Assembly: GCA_028112705.1 (NCBI GenBank)
Contig: JAOGYN010000006.1
Location: 1-64,000 of the forward strand
From: GCA-002712045 sp028112705
Lineage (GTDB): Bacteria > Pseudomonadota > Alphaproteobacteria > Rhodobacterales > Rhodobacteraceae
Direction of reading: 5' to 3'
Length of the DNA: 64,000 bases
Shown here piece after piece: positions 45,215 through 55,151 of this stretch (position 1 is its first letter; each line of letters starts with the position of its first letter). Made by a program: the position numbers and the translations under genes. A model generated the notes under the pieces. That model ran no database searches. It worked only from the letters and a program-made list of their open reading frames with translations, and was not told the origin of the DNA.

Positions 45215-46188
45215 TTGTCTCCAGCACTTTCATGTATACTAGTATATTGGCCATACGGGCGGTACTGATATAAATAACTTTCTAAAATAGCATCCATTGA
45301 TTGTGGCGTTATTCCAAAATCAACAAATGTTCCTACGTTATTTGTTACGATATTATCTAAAGCTAATTGCTTTACTTGATCACGAGTTATTATAAAGTTC
45401 TTAAAAATATTAAAGGAGATAATTTGAAGCATATCCAAATTATAAGATAAAATCTTTGCAGCTATCATAGGTTGATTAATGATCATTTTTTTTCGTCTAA
45501 CAACTTTAAGCATTCTCTCAATCAATTTTCTAAAAGTTTCAATGTCAGGTCCCCCAAGCTCATAAATACCATTTGGAACCTCCCCTAACGCGGCACTTGA
45601 TGCTGCTAGAGCCACATCATCAACATAAACAGGTTGAAAAGAAGTGTCAGCACCAATCAAAGGTAAAACAGGCGATATTCTAGACATTGCTGCAAAACGG
45701 TTAAAAAAACCATCTTCAACGCCAAAAACGATTGAGGGTCTTAATATCACTGCAGTAGGAAAGGCCTTTAATACAGACTTCTCTCCTTCTCCTTTGGTTC
45801 GCGCAGAAATACTTTCAGAATTTGTATTAGCACCAATTGCAGAGATATGTACTAAACGCTCAACTCCTTCAATTGATGAAAGCCTAGCAATGCGTTCAGC
45901 GCCTTGGACTTGAACTGACTGAAATTTTTGACGCCTATCTTCAAGCAGTATTCCAACACAGTTAATAACCACTTTAGCACCTTTAATCGCTTTTCTAGTA
46001 CTTTCTTCATCTCGTATATTTGCCAAAACTGGTTCAACCTGCCCCACGCCACCATAAGTACGGGCGAATAAAGCTTCATTAGGACGGCGCACAGCCACCC
46101 TAACTCTCCAACCTTGCCGGGCCATTCGAGATGCTATGTAACGCCCTAAAAATCCTGAACCACCAAAAATTGTTACGAGATTAGACAT
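45211..46188 (-). CDS. Complex I NDUFA9 subunit family / atypical SDR protein
   Basis: An NAD(P)-binding protein of 325 aa with the N-terminal motif VTIFGGSGFLGRYIASRMARQGWRV (GxxGxxG). KVVINCVGILLEDRRQKF and VLRPSIVFGVEDGFFNRFA follow, as in the NDUFA9/39-kDa-like family. It may help complex I assembly or act in quinone-related metabolism; this is not settled. It adjoins uppP and gltBD, as in Rhodobacterales genomes. The ATG at 46188 has AAAGG upstream; the preceding TTG is in frame. Confidence 0.87.
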   Translation of the reverse strand: MSNLVTIFGGSGFLGRYIASRMARQGWRVRVAVRRPNEALFARTYGGVGQVEPVLANIRDEESTRKAIKGAKVVINCVGILLEDRRQKFQSVQVQGAERIARLSSIEGVERLVHISAIGANTNSESISARTKGEGEKSVLKAFPTAVILRPSIVFGVEDGFFNRFAAMSRISPVLPLIGADTSFQPVYVDDVALAASSAALGEVPNGIYELGGPDIETFRKLIERMLKVVRRKKMIINQPMIAAKILSYNLDMLQIISFNIFKNFIITRDQVKQLALDNIVTNNVGTFVDFGITPQSMDAILESYLYQYRPYGQYTSIHESAGDN

Positions 46189-46292
46189 CAACTAAACCTT
46201 TCTAGAATATTGTGTTGAATTACTAGTAAGATAAGCACCACGCAAGCCTAAACATATTCATTAATGGTATTCTGAATAAAATCTACACAAAA

Positions 46293-46307
46293 GAACAAAA
46301 CGTGAAT
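46293..46307 (+). promoter_or_regulatory. SOS-like (LexA) box before dnaE2
   Basis: GAAC-N7-GAAT at 46293-46307, a near match to the alphaproteobacterial LexA box GAAC-N7-GAAC (also written GTTC-N7-GTTC). It ends 11 nt before the dnaE2 start. DnaE2 is a classic LexA-controlled gene, so the position is meaningful even though the last base differs. LexA binding is inferred. Confidence 0.5.
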
Positions 46308-46318
46308 ATAGTATTGAA

Positions 46319-49237
46319 ATGAGATTCTCAGAATTAAATATCACATCCAACTTCACCTTTTTGAAAGGTGGATCAAGCCCAGAAGAATACGCGCAGTTGG
46401 CCGCATTGATGGGGTTGGAAAGTATTGCGATTGCCGATGAAAACTCTGTGGCAGGGATAATACGAGCTTATTCAGAATTAAAAGAGATTTATCATCAGGT
46501 AAATAAACGTAAAAGAATTGATCATAAATACGGAAAAATTGGTCCAGTTAAACAAAATTCAAAATTGAACCCATCTGCACAAATATATAATATTCCCAGA
46601 TTACTACCTGCTACTCGTTTAGTACTTAAAGAAAAATTAATTATTACGGCTTTACCCATCAATAAACATGGGTGGAGCGAATTAACTAAACTTTTATCTC
46701 TTGGAAATTTAAGAGCTCCAAAAGGAAAATGTTACCTCAATCTCACTGATATTATACAAAATACTAAAAATATATATTTTTTGGTACAACCACCTACCTT
46801 ATATAAAGGGCAAAAAAACCATTATAAATGGGTAGAGCAAGTAAAAAAATTAATATATCATTTTCCAAAATATACTTCATTAATTATGAGTCCAAAGTAT
46901 AACGGCATGGATTCAGAATATTTTTTAGAAATAACTAAATTAGCAAAATTTTTAAAAATACCTTTTACTGCTTCTGCTTCACCAATTATGCATAAGGCCG
47001 AAAGGCGGCAATTAACTGACGTATTAACTGCCATAAGAACCAAAAAGAAAGTAGCTAATTTAGGAAAAAGCGCTCTAACAAACGCAGAACAACGAATGCG
47101 AGATCCAAAAACCATACAATATTTATTCCAAAAACATCCCAAAGCTATTGAGCATGCAAATGAGATTACTAAAAAATGCTCTTTTTCATTAGGTGACTTA
47201 AAATACGAATATCCATGTGAAAACCTAAAGACAGAAAGTGCTAGAGAACAATTAAAGCGGTTAGCATTAAAAGGATTAAAATTCCGCTATCCGAAAGGAG
47301 CGTCAAAAAGAGTTCTCGACCTTTTAGAATATGAGTTAAATCTAATAAATAAATTAAATTATGAGCCCTACTTCTTAACAGTAAATAATATCGTTAGTTT
47401 TGCAAAAAGTCGCGGAATCTTCTGCCAAGGGCGTGGATCAGCTGCGAACTCTGTTGTTTGCTACCTATTAGGGATAACCTCTGTTTCACCTGAAATTGGA
47501 ACGATGGTTTTTGAAAGGTTTGTGTCTGAAGCACGTGAAGAACCACCAGATATTGACGTAGATTTCGAACATGAGCGTCGTGAAGAAGTAATCCAATACA
47601 TATATGAGCACTATGGCCGTAACCGAGCAGGAATTTGTGCAACAGTTATACATTATCGTGGCAAACGCGCTATTAGAGAAGTTGGTCAGGTGATGGGCCT
47701 CGATGCAGCAACAATTAATATATTATCTAAAGAAATTTGGAGTTGGGGGGGAAACCCCACTAAAGACAAAGAATTATTAAAACTTGGCATTGATGTGAAA
47801 GAAAGATTTTTAAATAAAATTCTTCTACTTTCGAATCAAATTCAAGGATTTCCTCGTCATTTATCACAACATGTTGGTGGCTTTGTGATAACACAGAGCC
47901 CACTTGATGAGCTTGTCCCCATTGAAAATGCTACGATGAAAGATAGGACTGTAATCTCTTGGGATAAAGACGACATTCAATCTCTTGGCATATTGAAAAT
48001 TGATATTTTAGCACTTGGTATGCTTACATGTATCAGGAAAGCATTTAATTTAATAAATAAGTACCATCACATAAATTATAATTTATCCACTTTACCACAA
48101 GAAGATCCACTCGTTTATGATATGCTCTGCAAGGCAGACAGCATTGGAGTGTTTCAAGTTGAGAGCCGAGCTCAAATGAACTTTTTACCACGTATGCGCC
48201 CACGTTGCTTTTATGATTTAGTAATTGAGGTAGCCATAGTCAGACCGGGACCTATTCAAGGAGAAATGGTGCATCCATACATAAGAAGAAGGAATGGAAA
48301 AGAAAAAATAACGCTGCCCTCCAACGCTTTAGGAAAGGTATTAAACAAAACACTAGGTGTGCCATTGTTTCAAGAACAAGCGATGCAAATTGCTATAATT
48401 GGTGCTAGTTTCAGCCCTAATGAAGCAGATAGATTACGCCGCTCACTTACCACTTTCAAAAAACATGGAAATATTTCGGTGTTCCGCACGCGGTTTCTTA
48501 AAGGTATGCAGGAAAATGGTTATGATAATAGATTTGCTAAAAACTGCTTTGATCAAATTGAAGGCTTTGGATCATACGGGTTTCCTGAAAGTCACGCAGC
48601 TAGCTTTGCCTTTTTAGTATATGCGTCAGCTTGGTTAAAGTATCACCACCCCGGAATATTTGCATGTGCTTTATTAAATTCACAACCAATGGGGTTTTAT
48701 GCTCCCGCACAAATTATAAATGACGCAAAACAACACGGTGTAAAAATAAACCCTGTAGATATAAATGCAAGTTTCTGGGACAATATAATGGAAACTGATG
48801 GTACCAATGGTTTAGCGTTAAGACTAGGGTTTCGACAAATTAGCTCCATGAAAAAAACTGAGAGTGAAACTATCTCTAATGCCCGTGGCAATGGATACCA
48901 GACAATAGAAGATGTTTGGAGAAGAGCTGGTATCCAACCATATTTATTAAATATCCTTGCAGGAGCCGACGTTTTTTTAAGTTTAAGAATGTCACGCCGT
49001 GAAGCTATATGGCAAGCTAAAGCAATCAGTGGAAAAAAAATTCTACCATTATTTTCGCAACATTGGCAAAATGAATTTATAAATGAAGCACGAGTAAATT
49101 TACCCGATATGACTTTAGGAGAAAATATAGTAGAGGATTATATTTCGCTTAAGTTAAGCTTGCGTGTACATCCAGTAGCGTTATTAAGACATAAATTGAC
49201 ACCTGGTTATCCTGCAATTAAAGGGGCTCCAATCTAG
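46319..49237 (+). CDS. dnaE2: Error-prone DNA polymerase (DnaE2/ImuC), C-terminally short
   Basis: A C-family polymerase alpha subunit for damage-induced mutagenesis. Seen are the PHP domain (SELNITSNFTFLKGGSSPEEY), the palm Asp pair in PPDIDVDFEHERR near residue 420, LKIDILALGMLT, GVFQVESRAQMNFLPRMRP, and PESHAASFAFLVYASAWLKYHH. The length is 972 aa against a usual 1070 or so. The protein ends soon after the helix-hairpin-helix region (SLRVHPVALLRHKLTPGY), so the C-terminal OB-fold appears missing. No continuation is visible in other frames. imuA and imuB are not adjacent. It may be a stable short variant or an early decay product. Confidence 0.92.
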   Translation: MRFSELNITSNFTFLKGGSSPEEYAQLAALMGLESIAIADENSVAGIIRAYSELKEIYHQVNKRKRIDHKYGKIGPVKQNSKLNPSAQIYNIPRLLPATRLVLKEKLIITALPINKHGWSELTKLLSLGNLRAPKGKCYLNLTDIIQNTKNIYFLVQPPTLYKGQKNHYKWVEQVKKLIYHFPKYTSLIMSPKYNGMDSEYFLEITKLAKFLKIPFTASASPIMHKAERRQLTDVLTAIRTKKKVANLGKSALTNAEQRMRDPKTIQYLFQKHPKAIEHANEITKKCSFSLGDLKYEYPCENLKTESAREQLKRLALKGLKFRYPKGASKRVLDLLEYELNLINKLNYEPYFLTVNNIVSFAKSRGIFCQGRGSAANSVVCYLLGITSVSPEIGTMVFERFVSEAREEPPDIDVDFEHERREEVIQYIYEHYGRNRAGICATVIHYRGKRAIREVGQVMGLDAATINILSKEIWSWGGNPTKDKELLKLGIDVKERFLNKILLLSNQIQGFPRHLSQHVGGFVITQSPLDELVPIENATMKDRTVISWDKDDIQSLGILKIDILALGMLTCIRKAFNLINKYHHINYNLSTLPQEDPLVYDMLCKADSIGVFQVESRAQMNFLPRMRPRCFYDLVIEVAIVRPGPIQGEMVHPYIRRRNGKEKITLPSNALGKVLNKTLGVPLFQEQAMQIAIIGASFSPNEADRLRRSLTTFKKHGNISVFRTRFLKGMQENGYDNRFAKNCFDQIEGFGSYGFPESHAASFAFLVYASAWLKYHHPGIFACALLNSQPMGFYAPAQIINDAKQHGVKINPVDINASFWDNIMETDGTNGLALRLGFRQISSMKKTESETISNARGNGYQTIEDVWRRAGIQPYLLNILAGADVFLSLRMSRREAIWQAKAISGKKILPLFSQHWQNEFINEARVNLPDMTLGENIVEDYISLKLSLRVHPVALLRHKLTPGYPAIKGAPI

Positions 49238-49289
49238 TAAATTAAAAATAAATAGATTATTAGTACCATATGATAAAAACTGAGAAAAA

Positions 49290-50204
49290 ATGTCCCTACC
49301 ATTTATAACATTTACTGACGCAGATCCAAAATTAAACTGGTTAGATTTAGTTAATACACTAGATTCTGGACATCTATTGCCAAAAGCGCAAGTTTGCGAT
49401 GTTTTTATGAACCAAGATCAAAACAATATCTTGTCCAGACATGCATGGATAAAAGGCTTAGGTATTGCTGTTAAAACGGCAACAATCTTTCCAAAAAATA
49501 AGGAATATGGCCATATAAATGGCTTGCTAACATTATATTCTCACATCAATGGAATCCCTGAAGCATTAATTGATTTTAAGTTAGTTACAAAGTGGAAAAC
49601 TGCTGGTGATAGCTTGTTGGGAGCGACAAAATTAGCCCGAACTAATAGTAATAAAATTTTAATAAATGGCGCAGGTAACGTAGCTCAATCTCTTATTGAA
49701 GCATACGGGGCTCTATTTCCAAATGCAGTCTTTACAATTTGTAATAGAACCGAGGGAAGAGCAAAAAAATTAATCAAGATGATGAGTAGAACTTACAATG
49801 TTAATCTAGGTGGTAGCTTAGAAAATGAAGTCCCAAAAGCAGATATAATTGCAAGCAGCACAATGACCGAAACACCTCTATTTGATGGCTCTTGGTTTCG
49901 CCCTGGACAACATATTGATTTAATTGGCGCTTATAAATCCAACATGCGTGAAGTTGACGATAAAACATTATTAAGATCAAAAATATTTGTTGATAGCAGG
50001 GACACCACAATTGACCATATAGGGGAGTTAAAGATCCCAATAGCTGCCGGAATTATCAAGAAAAGTGACATAATTGCAGACTTTTACGATGATAATGCGA
50101 TATACTCTCGAAAATCAGATCAAGATATTACTTTGTTTAAGAATGGTGGCGGAGCACATCTTGATTTAATGACAGGAAAATATATTTTAGATACATTCAC
50201 CTAA
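49290..50204 (+). CDS. Ornithine cyclodeaminase/mu-crystallin family protein
   Basis: A 304-aa NAD(P)-binding protein of the OCD family. A substrate-binding N-domain (WIKGLGIAVKTATIFPKN, LTLYSHINGIPEALIDF) precedes a Rossmann domain near residue 125 (KILINGAGNVAQSLIEAYGALFPNAVFTICNR) with ASSTMTETPLFDG. Many members are imine reductases or amino-acid dehydrogenases rather than true cyclodeaminases, so the substrate is open. It converges on engB with a 4-nt overlap of stop codons. Confidence 0.87.
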   Translation: MSLPFITFTDADPKLNWLDLVNTLDSGHLLPKAQVCDVFMNQDQNNILSRHAWIKGLGIAVKTATIFPKNKEYGHINGLLTLYSHINGIPEALIDFKLVTKWKTAGDSLLGATKLARTNSNKILINGAGNVAQSLIEAYGALFPNAVFTICNRTEGRAKKLIKMMSRTYNVNLGGSLENEVPKADIIASSTMTETPLFDGSWFRPGQHIDLIGAYKSNMREVDDKTLLRSKIFVDSRDTTIDHIGELKIPIAAGIIKKSDIIADFYDDNAIYSRKSDQDITLFKNGGGAHLDLMTGKYILDTFT

Positions 50205-50851
50205 TTTATATCAGCTATCACACCTCTTATGACTGGTATACCATCACCTCTTTCCGAAGAAGCAATTAGTATTTCTGGATAAGCAGCAACGTGTTTAGAT
50301 AAATTTTGTCTGACTTGTTCATATATTATTTCAGAATCTTTTTCTTTAATCTTATCTGATTTTGTTAATATAAGTTGAAAGGTCACAGCAGCTTTATCTA
50401 AAAGAGACATGATTTCATTATCAACAGATTTAATTCCATGACGTGCATCAACTAATACAAAAGCCCTGCGTAAATTTTGCCTCCCAGATAAATATGCCTT
50501 CAACAATCTCTGCCATTTGCTCACAATATCAATTGGCGCATTTGCATAACCATATCCAGGCAAATCTACCAAATACAGACTACTGGCTAAATCAAAATAG
50601 TTAATTTCTTGCGTTCTACCTGGTGTATTAGAAGATCGAGCCAGACCTTTTCGGTTCGTTAAGGCATTAATCAAAGTAGATTTTCCTACGTTAGATCTAC
50701 CAGCAAAACAAATTTCTATTCGATCTGGGTTAGGCAAACCATCCATCGCCACCACACCCTTAACAAACTGGCATTCAGCAGCGAACAACTTGCGTCCATT
50801 TTCAATTAAAGTGTCATCCATCTTCTCACAAATAGGAAAAGACATAGACAT
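50201..50851 (-). CDS. engB: Ribosome biogenesis GTPase EngB (YihA/YsxC)
   Basis: An essential GTPase of about 216 aa that helps large ribosomal subunit assembly. The G1 motif is GRSNVGKST near residue 50. G3 is DLPGYG, with the preceding switch TPGRTQEINYF, and G4 is TKSDK. The N-terminal segment CQFVKGVVAMDGLP is family-typical. Its ATG overlaps the MOSC stop as TAATG. It closes the leftward run yidC-MOSC-engB. Confidence 0.95.
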   Translation of the reverse strand: MSMSFPICEKMDDTLIENGRKLFAAECQFVKGVVAMDGLPNPDRIEICFAGRSNVGKSTLINALTNRKGLARSSNTPGRTQEINYFDLASSLYLVDLPGYGYANAPIDIVSKWQRLLKAYLSGRQNLRRAFVLVDARHGIKSVDNEIMSLLDKAAVTFQLILTKSDKIKEKDSEIIYEQVRQNLSKHVAAYPEILIASSERGDGIPVIRGVIADIN

Positions 50852-51606
50852 TATAAAACCTCAACCTTGTCACCAAGGGCTATATTACCCGCTTTCTTTA
50901 CGACAGCATAAACTCCAAAATCTTGATGACCACGAGTATTTAAAGCCTTTAGTGTATCTGCATCCCTAATACCTGAAGTAGGATTAGCGGTGGTTGCTAG
51001 ACAACGTTCGATGGGTTCCTCGACATAGAGTTCTACTGCTCCTAAGCGCAAGTGCTTACCGATCCAATCAAATTCTTCCCACGGAGCCAACCCCTCAAAC
51101 CACAAGTTTCCACGCCACCTAAGTGGACTAAGATCTACGTGTAAAATTTGTCCAACAGCCCGATTACTACTATGATTATTTAACGAAATAGAGGCGTAAG
51201 GTGTGTCGGTAAATCCACGTTTAGGCAAGTCATAAATTGCAGACGGTAAAGCCCTGTCCTGAGGGCAGATTGGAGTCACCCAATCCAAGAACTTTTTTTG
51301 ATCTTCAGCCTCATCTGGTTTGAATTTAATCTCACCTATTTTTGGATGAGTTAAGGTTAATTCCTTTAATTCTTCATCAAAAAGGGCATTTATTGCCATT
51401 AATTCAGGAGCTTTAGAACCTCTTGAAAAATTTAAACATGACATCCAACCATCGCCATCGATATTTTTTTTCGCTGAATCGTGTAATACCGCCCAGTGTC
51501 TATCCCACGGCATTGCATTTCCAACACTTAGATCAACATTTTTTAAGCTTTCTCTGCCATGGCTTTTTAATGGATGGCGCCAAATATCTTTTAGCACACC
51601 ACTCAT
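50851..51606 (-). CDS. MOSC domain protein
   Basis: A 251-aa protein with an N-terminal MOSC_N-like strand (GVLKDIWRHPLKSHGRESLKNVDLS) and a MOSC domain (VDLSPLRWRGNLWFEGLAPWEEFDWIGK, followed by Cys in ERCLATTANPTSG). MOSC domains carry sulfur or bind molybdenum cofactor-like ligands; the substrate here is unknown. The Cys in RCLATT may be the sulfur carrier. It overlaps yidC by ATGA and engB by TAATG, a placement typical of Rhodobacterales. Confidence 0.88.
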   Translation of the reverse strand: MSGVLKDIWRHPLKSHGRESLKNVDLSVGNAMPWDRHWAVLHDSAKKNIDGDGWMSCLNFSRGSKAPELMAINALFDEELKELTLTHPKIGEIKFKPDEAEDQKKFLDWVTPICPQDRALPSAIYDLPKRGFTDTPYASISLNNHSSNRAVGQILHVDLSPLRWRGNLWFEGLAPWEEFDWIGKHLRLGAVELYVEEPIERCLATTANPTSGIRDADTLKALNTRGHQDFGVYAVVKKAGNIALGDKVEVL

Positions 51607-53417
51607 TTTTTTGTTCGTTTCACCAATTTGAGATTAGAAAGTATATTCCCCAAAACATCAGGCTTTACCCCTTGAGTTCTCATTATTGTATACTGTTGTA
51701 TGAATGTAATCGTATTATTTGCTACCCAGTAAATTACTAAACCACTGGCAAAACTACCCAACATAAACATAAAGACCCAAGGCATCCATGCGAAAATCAT
51801 CGCTTGCGTCGCATCAGTGGGCGCTGGATTAAGTTTTTGTTGCAACCACATAGTTACGCCCATTAGAATCGGGAACACACCTATAGATACAATAGCAAAT
51901 ATCGAAAATGGATCAGGTGTACCCCAAGGCAATAAGCCAAACAAATTAAGGAAACTGGTAGGATCAGGCGCACTTAAATCTTTAATCCAACCAAACCAGG
52001 GTTCATGGCGAAGAGCTAAAGTAACAAAAATAACTTTATATAATGAGAAAAATATTGGTATTTGCAATAATATTGGCAAACAACCAGCTGCAGGGTTTAC
52101 TTTTTTTTCTTTATACAACTTCATCATTTCTTTCTGTAATGAAGCTTTATCATCTCCAGCCCGTTCTTTAATTTTTTCCATTTCGGGCTGTAATTCTTTC
52201 ATTCGCGCCATTGAAACGTGAGATTTGTAAGCTAGGGGAAACAAAATAGCCTTTATTATTAAAGTAAGTCCAACAATTGACCATCCCATATTTCCAATAA
52301 TACCATTTAACCAAAACAAAACCCTAAAAATTGGCTTTGTTAAAAAGAAAAACCATCCCCAATCAATACTATCCACAAAATTTTCAATATTTTGTGATTT
52401 TTCATAATCATTAATAGCAGCCCACTCTTTCGCACCTGCAAATAAATTCGTATCAACAGAGTAAGAGGTATTATTTTGAATACTAACAACAGGATACCTA
52501 AATTCTGTTTGATAAGTGTCGCGTTCGGCAGAGTATTTAGCAGCAGTCTGAAAGGCGCCACCTTGCTTTGGCGCCAATGTTGTCATCCAATAATGATCAG
52601 TAAATCCTATCCAGCCACTTGATTTAACATTCTTTTCCTCAACGTTAGCACGCTCATTTGCTGAAAATTCAAAATCTTCCAAATCAGAATAATCTAATTC
52701 ATCCAGCTCGCCATCTTGGAATCTAACAATACCTTCATGCAAAATGAAAAAACCTCGTGTATCAGGCTCTCCTTTTCTAGCAATTATGCCGTATGGACGC
52801 ATTCTGACTGCAGTACCAGATTTATTGTCAACAGTTTGCGTTATGGAGAATAAATAATTTTCATCAACAGAGATATAGCGCTTAAAGGTAAGACCTGAGT
52901 CATTTTTCCAAACCAATGTGACTGGCGTAGATTCTGTCAAAACAGTATTTCCATCCACATTCCACTTAGTAGTGGCACCTGGAACCTCATCAAAACTTAA
53001 TGAACCCGCAGGAGCCCAACCATACATTGTGAAGTAAGCATTCGGAGCACCCGCTGGAGATAATAATGTAACTTTTTCGCTCTCGTCGTTTAACCTCACA
53101 TTGTAATCTAGAAGTTGTAAATCATCAATTCTCCCACCATTCAAAGAAATGGATCCTCTTAAGCGTGGCGTATCAATAATAATTCTTTCAGATTTTTCTA
53201 AAGCTCTCTCACGGCTTTCTTCTTCGCTCACTTCAATAGAAGGAGTAAACACTAAATCTGAACCTGCTGAAGAAGAATTTACAACATTTTGAGTACTAAT
53301 ATCATTCTCAGAAGAACTCTCAACTTGCGGAGCTGGTGGAAATATATAAAGCCAAACGACTAATACTACACAGCTTAAAACTGTTGCTAAAATAAGGTTT
53401 TTATTCTGATCATCCAT
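51603..53417 (-). CDS. yidC: Membrane protein insertase YidC
   Basis: It inserts and folds inner-membrane proteins, alone or with Sec. At 604 aa it has an N-terminal anchor (NLILATVLSCVVLVVWLYIF), a periplasmic beta-sandwich (about residues 60-330), and the conserved C-terminal core of five helices (GWSIVGLTLIIKAILFPL, KSHVSMARMKELQPEM, NPAAGCLPILLQIPIFFSLY, VFMFMLGSFASGLVIYWVANN). Conserved Arg/Gln-rich cytoplasmic loops are present. It heads the run with MOSC and engB; 173 nt without a recognisable gene lie between it and ttcA upstream. Confidence 0.97.
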   Translation of the reverse strand: MDDQNKNLILATVLSCVVLVVWLYIFPPAPQVESSSENDISTQNVVNSSSAGSDLVFTPSIEVSEEESRERALEKSERIIIDTPRLRGSISLNGGRIDDLQLLDYNVRLNDESEKVTLLSPAGAPNAYFTMYGWAPAGSLSFDEVPGATTKWNVDGNTVLTESTPVTLVWKNDSGLTFKRYISVDENYLFSITQTVDNKSGTAVRMRPYGIIARKGEPDTRGFFILHEGIVRFQDGELDELDYSDLEDFEFSANERANVEEKNVKSSGWIGFTDHYWMTTLAPKQGGAFQTAAKYSAERDTYQTEFRYPVVSIQNNTSYSVDTNLFAGAKEWAAINDYEKSQNIENFVDSIDWGWFFFLTKPIFRVLFWLNGIIGNMGWSIVGLTLIIKAILFPLAYKSHVSMARMKELQPEMEKIKERAGDDKASLQKEMMKLYKEKKVNPAAGCLPILLQIPIFFSLYKVIFVTLALRHEPWFGWIKDLSAPDPTSFLNLFGLLPWGTPDPFSIFAIVSIGVFPILMGVTMWLQQKLNPAPTDATQAMIFAWMPWVFMFMLGSFASGLVIYWVANNTITFIQQYTIMRTQGVKPDVLGNILSNLKLVKRTKK

Positions 53418-53590
53418 AGAGGTGCCTTATACTGAATTTACTCTTCTGTGCGTTCAACATCCCTAAGGCCAAAAGGTCAAGGGCATTTAAATATATTGAT
53501 GAATATTAAAATCACTTTAATACTCTATCATTTTATACATATAATAATATGCTTTATACCAATTTTGGTAAATATACTTCGTGTAAAAAA

Positions 53591-54418
53591 TTAACTATCA
53601 ACCTGTAAACTAGCAAAATCAAATAAATCTTTATCTAAAAGATGACTTGGTCGAGCATTCATTAAACTACGAAACATTATTTGTCGCCTACCTGGGGTAC
53701 GGCTCTCCCATTCATTCAAGAGTTTTTTCACTTGTTGTCTTTGCAAACCAGCTTGGCTTCCACACAGATCACAAGGTATTATAGGAAACTTCAATGCACT
53801 AGAAAATTTTTCACAATCCATTTCAGAAACAAATGCCAATGGCCGATAAAGAAATAAATCACCTTCTTCATTCAAAAGCTTAGGGGGCATCGTTGCTAAA
53901 CGCCCACCGTGGAACAGGTTCATAAAAAATGTTTCTAGTATATCATCCCTATGATGACCTAATACTATTGATGAACAGCCCTCTTCACGGGCTATTCTAT
54001 ACAAGATTCCGCGGCGCAAACGGGAACACAGAGAGCAATACGTCTTACCAGCCGGAATCTTAGATTTTACTATCGAGTATGTATCTTGATACTCGATTCT
54101 ATTGGGTACAGACATTTCCTCTAAAAACTTTGGCAATACGGTTGATGGAAACCCTGGTTGACCTTGATCCAGATTACACGCGAGTAATTTGACTGGTAGT
54201 AACCCTCGCCACTGTAATTCATACAACACTGACAATAATGTATAACTATCTTTTCCACCTGATAGACACACTAACCATTTTGCCCCACGCTCTATCATAC
54301 CATAAGTCTCAATAGCCTCACGTGCTTGTCTTACTATCCGCTTTCTTAATTTCTTAAACTCAGTGTTATTTGGCGCATTTTGGAATAGAGGGTGAATTTC
54401 TTTATTTTCATCTAACAT
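53591..54418 (-). CDS. ttcA: tRNA 2-thiocytidine synthetase TtcA-like PP-loop protein
   Basis: A PP-loop ATPase of about 275 aa that thiolates C32 in tRNA. The PP-loop motif is CLSGGKDSYTLLSVLYEL near residue 48. The two cluster-binding CxxC pairs of the TtcA family are CSLCSRLRRGILY and CDLCGSQAGLQRQQVK, with HHRDDILETFFMNLFHGG between them. The start at 54418 (MLDENKEI) overlaps the yidD end by 11 nt; an earlier in-frame start would overlap it further. Confidence 0.93.
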   Translation of the reverse strand: MLDENKEIHPLFQNAPNNTEFKKLRKRIVRQAREAIETYGMIERGAKWLVCLSGGKDSYTLLSVLYELQWRGLLPVKLLACNLDQGQPGFPSTVLPKFLEEMSVPNRIEYQDTYSIVKSKIPAGKTYCSLCSRLRRGILYRIAREEGCSSIVLGHHRDDILETFFMNLFHGGRLATMPPKLLNEEGDLFLYRPLAFVSEMDCEKFSSALKFPIIPCDLCGSQAGLQRQQVKKLLNEWESRTPGRRQIMFRSLMNARPSHLLDKDLFDFASLQVDS

Positions 54419-54647
54419 TTTTTTTCTTTTCCGGTACCGGATCATAACCGTACTCGTTAATTGGATTACATCTACTCACACGCTTAACAGCTAACCACAA
54501 TCCTTTCATACCGCCATGAATTTTAATGGCATCTAATGCATATTGAGAACATGTCGGTTGAAAGCGGCAATTTCGACCAACCCAAGGACTCGCCAAAAGA
54601 CGGTAAATATGTATGGGGATAACTAAAATGTAAGCTAATAGAGTCAT
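54408..54647 (-). CDS. yidD: Membrane protein insertion efficiency factor YidD
   Basis: A 79-aa protein with an N-terminal hydrophobic/amphipathic helix (LLAYILVIPIHIYRLLASPWVG). The invariant Cys block is NCRFQPTCSQYALDAIKIHGGMKG, and a third Cys lies in RVSRCNP. It assists YidC-dependent insertion. It lies between rnpA and ttcA on the minus strand, in the usual rpmH-rnpA-yidD order. Confidence 0.95.
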   Translation of the reverse strand: MTLLAYILVIPIHIYRLLASPWVGRNCRFQPTCSQYALDAIKIHGGMKGLWLAVKRVSRCNPINEYGYDPVPEKKKNVR

Positions 54648-54737
54648 AATCTTTATTTAATGACTTCTTTTAAATAAGTGAACCAGTTTAAATGCTATTT
54701 TTATGTTTGTTATATAAAACGAAATAAAGTAAATTTA

Positions 54738-55139
54738 TTAAGTTATCGAATTCAACTGATTTACTGCTTCTTTTAATTCTTTGGCCATAAAATTCAAATT
54801 TAATTCAGCTGTAAGATCTTTTCTTCCAATTAAAACATAATCCCATCCATTTGAACCGTTTTCAGGCAAAATATCACGAGCAATTTCTCTTAATCTTCGT
54901 TTTGCTAAATTTCGTAAAACTGCATTTCCAACTTTTTTTGAACATGTAAACCCAACACGTATATCTTGCAAAGAACCAAACCTTTTGCGGCCCTGCAAAA
55001 CAAAACCTTTTTTATGCACCACCTTACCTTTAGCGATTTTCAAAAAATCACTTCTATCTTTCAATCTTTCAATTGAAAAGTAAGGTAATTCACTTTTTTC
55101 TAGGTTATTTTTTTTTTCAATTCCCAATGGACCAACCAC
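54738..55139 (-). CDS. rnpA: Ribonuclease P protein component
   Basis: The protein subunit of RNase P, which binds the 5' leader during tRNA maturation. The core starts with IERLKDRSDFLKIAKGK, has the aromatic/basic strand GFVLQGRKRF, VGFTCSKKVGNAVLRN and the RNR signature RNLAKRRLREIARD. Of 133 aa, the first 20 or so are variable. The start is a GTG at 55139 with no clear SD, so a start further inside (for example the TTG of LKDRSD) remains possible. It follows rpmH by 12 nt. Confidence 0.93.
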   Translation of the reverse strand: MVGPLGIEKKNNLEKSELPYFSIERLKDRSDFLKIAKGKVVHKKGFVLQGRKRFGSLQDIRVGFTCSKKVGNAVLRNLAKRRLREIARDILPENGSNGWDYVLIGRKDLTAELNLNFMAKELKEAVNQLNSIT

Positions 55140-55151
55140 AGGTTTTTTTAA

